Positions 62,582 through 64,000 of a stretch of 64,000 bases of DNA are shown piece after piece (position 1 is the first letter of the stretch; each line of letters starts with the position of its first letter). Under the pieces are notes generated by a model, which was given only the letters and a program-made list of their open reading frames with translations, was not told the origin of the DNA and did no database searches. The stretch comes from Apoda limacodes (lineage: Eukaryota; Arthropoda; Insecta; Lepidoptera; Limacodidae): assembly GCA_946406115.1 (NCBI GenBank), contig OX291553.1, positions 5,833,001 through 5,897,000 of the forward strand. The letters run 5' to 3'. The translations under genes were made by a program, and so were the position numbers.

Positions 62582-63311
62582 TGTTAAGACTCAATTCCCC
62601 AGGGGAAGATTAATGAAAAGATAGGTTCGTTAATACAATTTATTTTTAGTTTTATATACAATCACTATTTCACAAATAAACAATTTGAAAGTCTATAATT
62701 CTATAATAAATTGCACTAAATTCAGTTTCCGAATTTATCTTTTTTGCCGTCTTTTTCCTATCTAGACGATGGTATCGTAATTTTCCCTTCGGGTCGACTG
62801 TATTGTCGAAAATATCAATTAATCGTAATATGATGTAATATTCACCAATTTTCAGCAATCTATGCCATTACCATTCATTTCAGATTGAGAAATTAAAAAT
62901 CAATATGGCGAAAAAAGCCAATCCGCAGAATCAATATAGCAATAATCACCTATCCAAATAAATGCACTTAGGTACCTGTTGGAGGGTTTATGGTAGAACC
63001 CACAACCTTGAGATATTTTATCGAGAAATTCAAACCTTCTCTTATTAAAGCTCGTGCGGTAAGTTCCTCTTGTAATTTACATCTCCTTAGTTCCTGTTTC
63101 TCGCAGAACTTGATGCACTCCAAAAAGATTAATTCCTATTTATTTTAGGTAAAAATTGCAAATTTTGTTTTTAACATCTATCTTCGAAAAAATCTCCAAA
63201 AGACTCACTTTGAATATTTTCGATCTGTCATCTTTTTAAAAATCAGATTTAAAAGACTGTTGACGTAAATGAGTATGGCATTCCATGCCTGTATGGATAT
63301 AGAATTTTACA
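62582..63311 (-). repeat. 5' LTR of gag-only element
   Basis: About 730 bases from TGTTAAGACT to GAATTTTACA. Its two ends match the shortened copy at 60596-60789. The unique middle (about 62659-63189) may be original LTR sequence lost from the other copy or a later insertion. Confidence 0.55.
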
Positions 63312-63584
63312 ATGATTTTGACATAACACGCAAAAGGGTAATTTAAAGCTAATTACTCACTACATATACAAAATAAAATACTTCACCCGCTACAAGATGT
63401 AGTGGATCAAAATGGTTCGTGTAAATAGTAATTACACAGTGGGCGCTTCTAAAAAAGTTGCATTGAAATTGGCTGAATCTTGAATCCTGCTGTTATAGAC
63501 AAGTGTGAATAGCGGCGTACAAAGGGTACTGATTATTTTGTACCTAATTTTATAGTACACATAATGAATGCCAAAGTTTGTAAG

Positions 63585-63735
63585 TTTGTATGTTTGTTAC
63601 TTCTTCATTCTTCACGCGACAACAACGGAACCGATTTGGTTGAAATTAGGAATGGTGATAGCTTATACCCATAATTAACACATAGGCTACATTCAGAAAT
63701 CCCTATAGCTACAGCTGTAGCCTACTACAGCAAAC
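63585..63735 (+). repeat. Helitron-like fragment
   Basis: 'gtttgtaagtttgtatgtttg', 'accgatttggttgaaat' and 'gatagcttatacccata' follow the same order as in the Helitron-like units at 46 kb and in common lepidopteran non-autonomous Helitrons. It ends in a small palindrome GGCTAC...GTAGCC-type region near 63705. No clear terminus. Confidence 0.4.
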
Positions 63736-64000
63736 TTCGTAACAGTTAGGGTCGGCTCATACCGAGGCGCGACGCGACAAGACGCGACGTGAAGAGGTTG
63801 AGGCCTCTTCAAGCAGGGCTTGATATAACTTTATTATCCTTATATGGTTATTCGTCATAACGTTGTGACACATTTTTTTAAAAAGAAAAATTTGAAGAAC
63901 ATAACCCTTTGCTGTACCCAGTCTGTTGACCATGGCCATGTAATGCATGTTAAAACCTTAAAGTATGTTCCAAATATTGTATACTGTAGTGCTAAAATAT
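63736..64000. other. Window end, unresolved repeat start
   Basis: 'gtcggctcataccgaggcgcgacgcgacaagacgcgacg' (63750-63788) looks like the GC-rich start of another DNA element with CGACGCGAC iterations, but its other end is beyond the window. No gene supported; the open stretch at 63757-63948 is not convincing. Confidence 0.3.

Larger units (their letters stand above)
60596..63311 (-). mobile_element. Ty3/gypsy-type element reduced to gag plus LTRs
   Basis: Minus-strand order is: 5' LTR (62582-63311), primer-binding site, leader, gag, then a shortened 3' LTR (60596-60789) directly after gag. Protease, RT, RNase H and integrase are completely missing. LTR ends read TG...CA on the plus strand. 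I found no matching target duplication. The 3' LTR lacks about 530 bases present in the 5' copy. Confidence 0.65.

Noticed and set aside
62670..62858. 62-codon minus-strand frame inside the long LTR
   Set aside because: Lies in non-coding LTR sequence and has no known motif.

Overview
The window looks like a repeat-rich insect chromosome segment, most likely from a moth or butterfly (Lepidoptera). It is AT-rich and has few host genes. Transposon remnants of many classes are layered on one another. Some interspersed repeats read as typically lepidopteran: LINE tails ending in a 'gtttgccacc...ggtataaaa' motif, a repeat beginning 'agggttccgtac', and short Helitron-like units opening TCTATACTAATATTATAAA. 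Species was not determined. There is no bacterial-type operon, CRISPR array or viral genome. Function and family calls are by eye. || The only clear host gene family is a cluster of five intronless short-chain dehydrogenase/reductase (SDR) genes resembling retinol dehydrogenase 11-14. SDR1 (10177-11133, +), SDR2 (34302-35255, -) and SDR4 (46763-47716, +) are intact. SDR3 (-, near 44.5-45.2 kb) has lost its 3' end. SDR5 (+, 55.8-58.0 kb) is broken by a deletion and nested insertions. SDR1 and SDR5 belong to one duplicated block (about 6.84-16.1 kb and 55.5-59.9 kb). SDR2, SDR3 and SDR4 form a second subfamily. Upstream of SDR2 and SDR4 the same Helitron-like 3' end sits 221 bp from the start codon. 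|| Layout. 0-6.4 kb: remnants of BEL/Pao, non-LTR and Ty3/gypsy pol genes. 6.8-16.1 kb: duplicated block A, with a precise 2.9-kb non-coding insertion, SDR1, a young gypsy element with target duplication, PBS, PPT and nearly identical LTRs but no N-terminal half of RT, and a 346-bp tandem duplication. 16.1-18.4 kb: a Jockey-type LINE fragment followed by an unusual 189-bp tandem array of stem-loops with a shared loop. 21.1-25.7 kb: an unrecognised two-exon reading frame and a decayed protein-primed DNA polymerase B of Polinton/adintovirus type. 26.5-28.2 kb: an element with about 440-bp terminal inverted repeats around a cysteine-rich coding remnant. 29-33.4 kb: two Penelope-like elements, one split by a GC-rich insert, and a 5S-like fragment. 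34.3-47.7 kb: SDR2, SDR3 and SDR4 with Helitron-like pieces, a permuted Jockey-type LINE and an inverted-repeat element carrying a LINE. 49-54.5 kb: a palindromic-end MITE and a three-level nest of insertions. 55.5-59.9 kb: duplicated block B with SDR5. 60.6-63.3 kb: a second gypsy-type element reduced to gag plus LTRs. || The duplicated blocks serve as each other's empty sites, so several insertions can be ordered and delimited from the sequence alone. The signal least explained by known features is the stem-loop array at 17841-18400.
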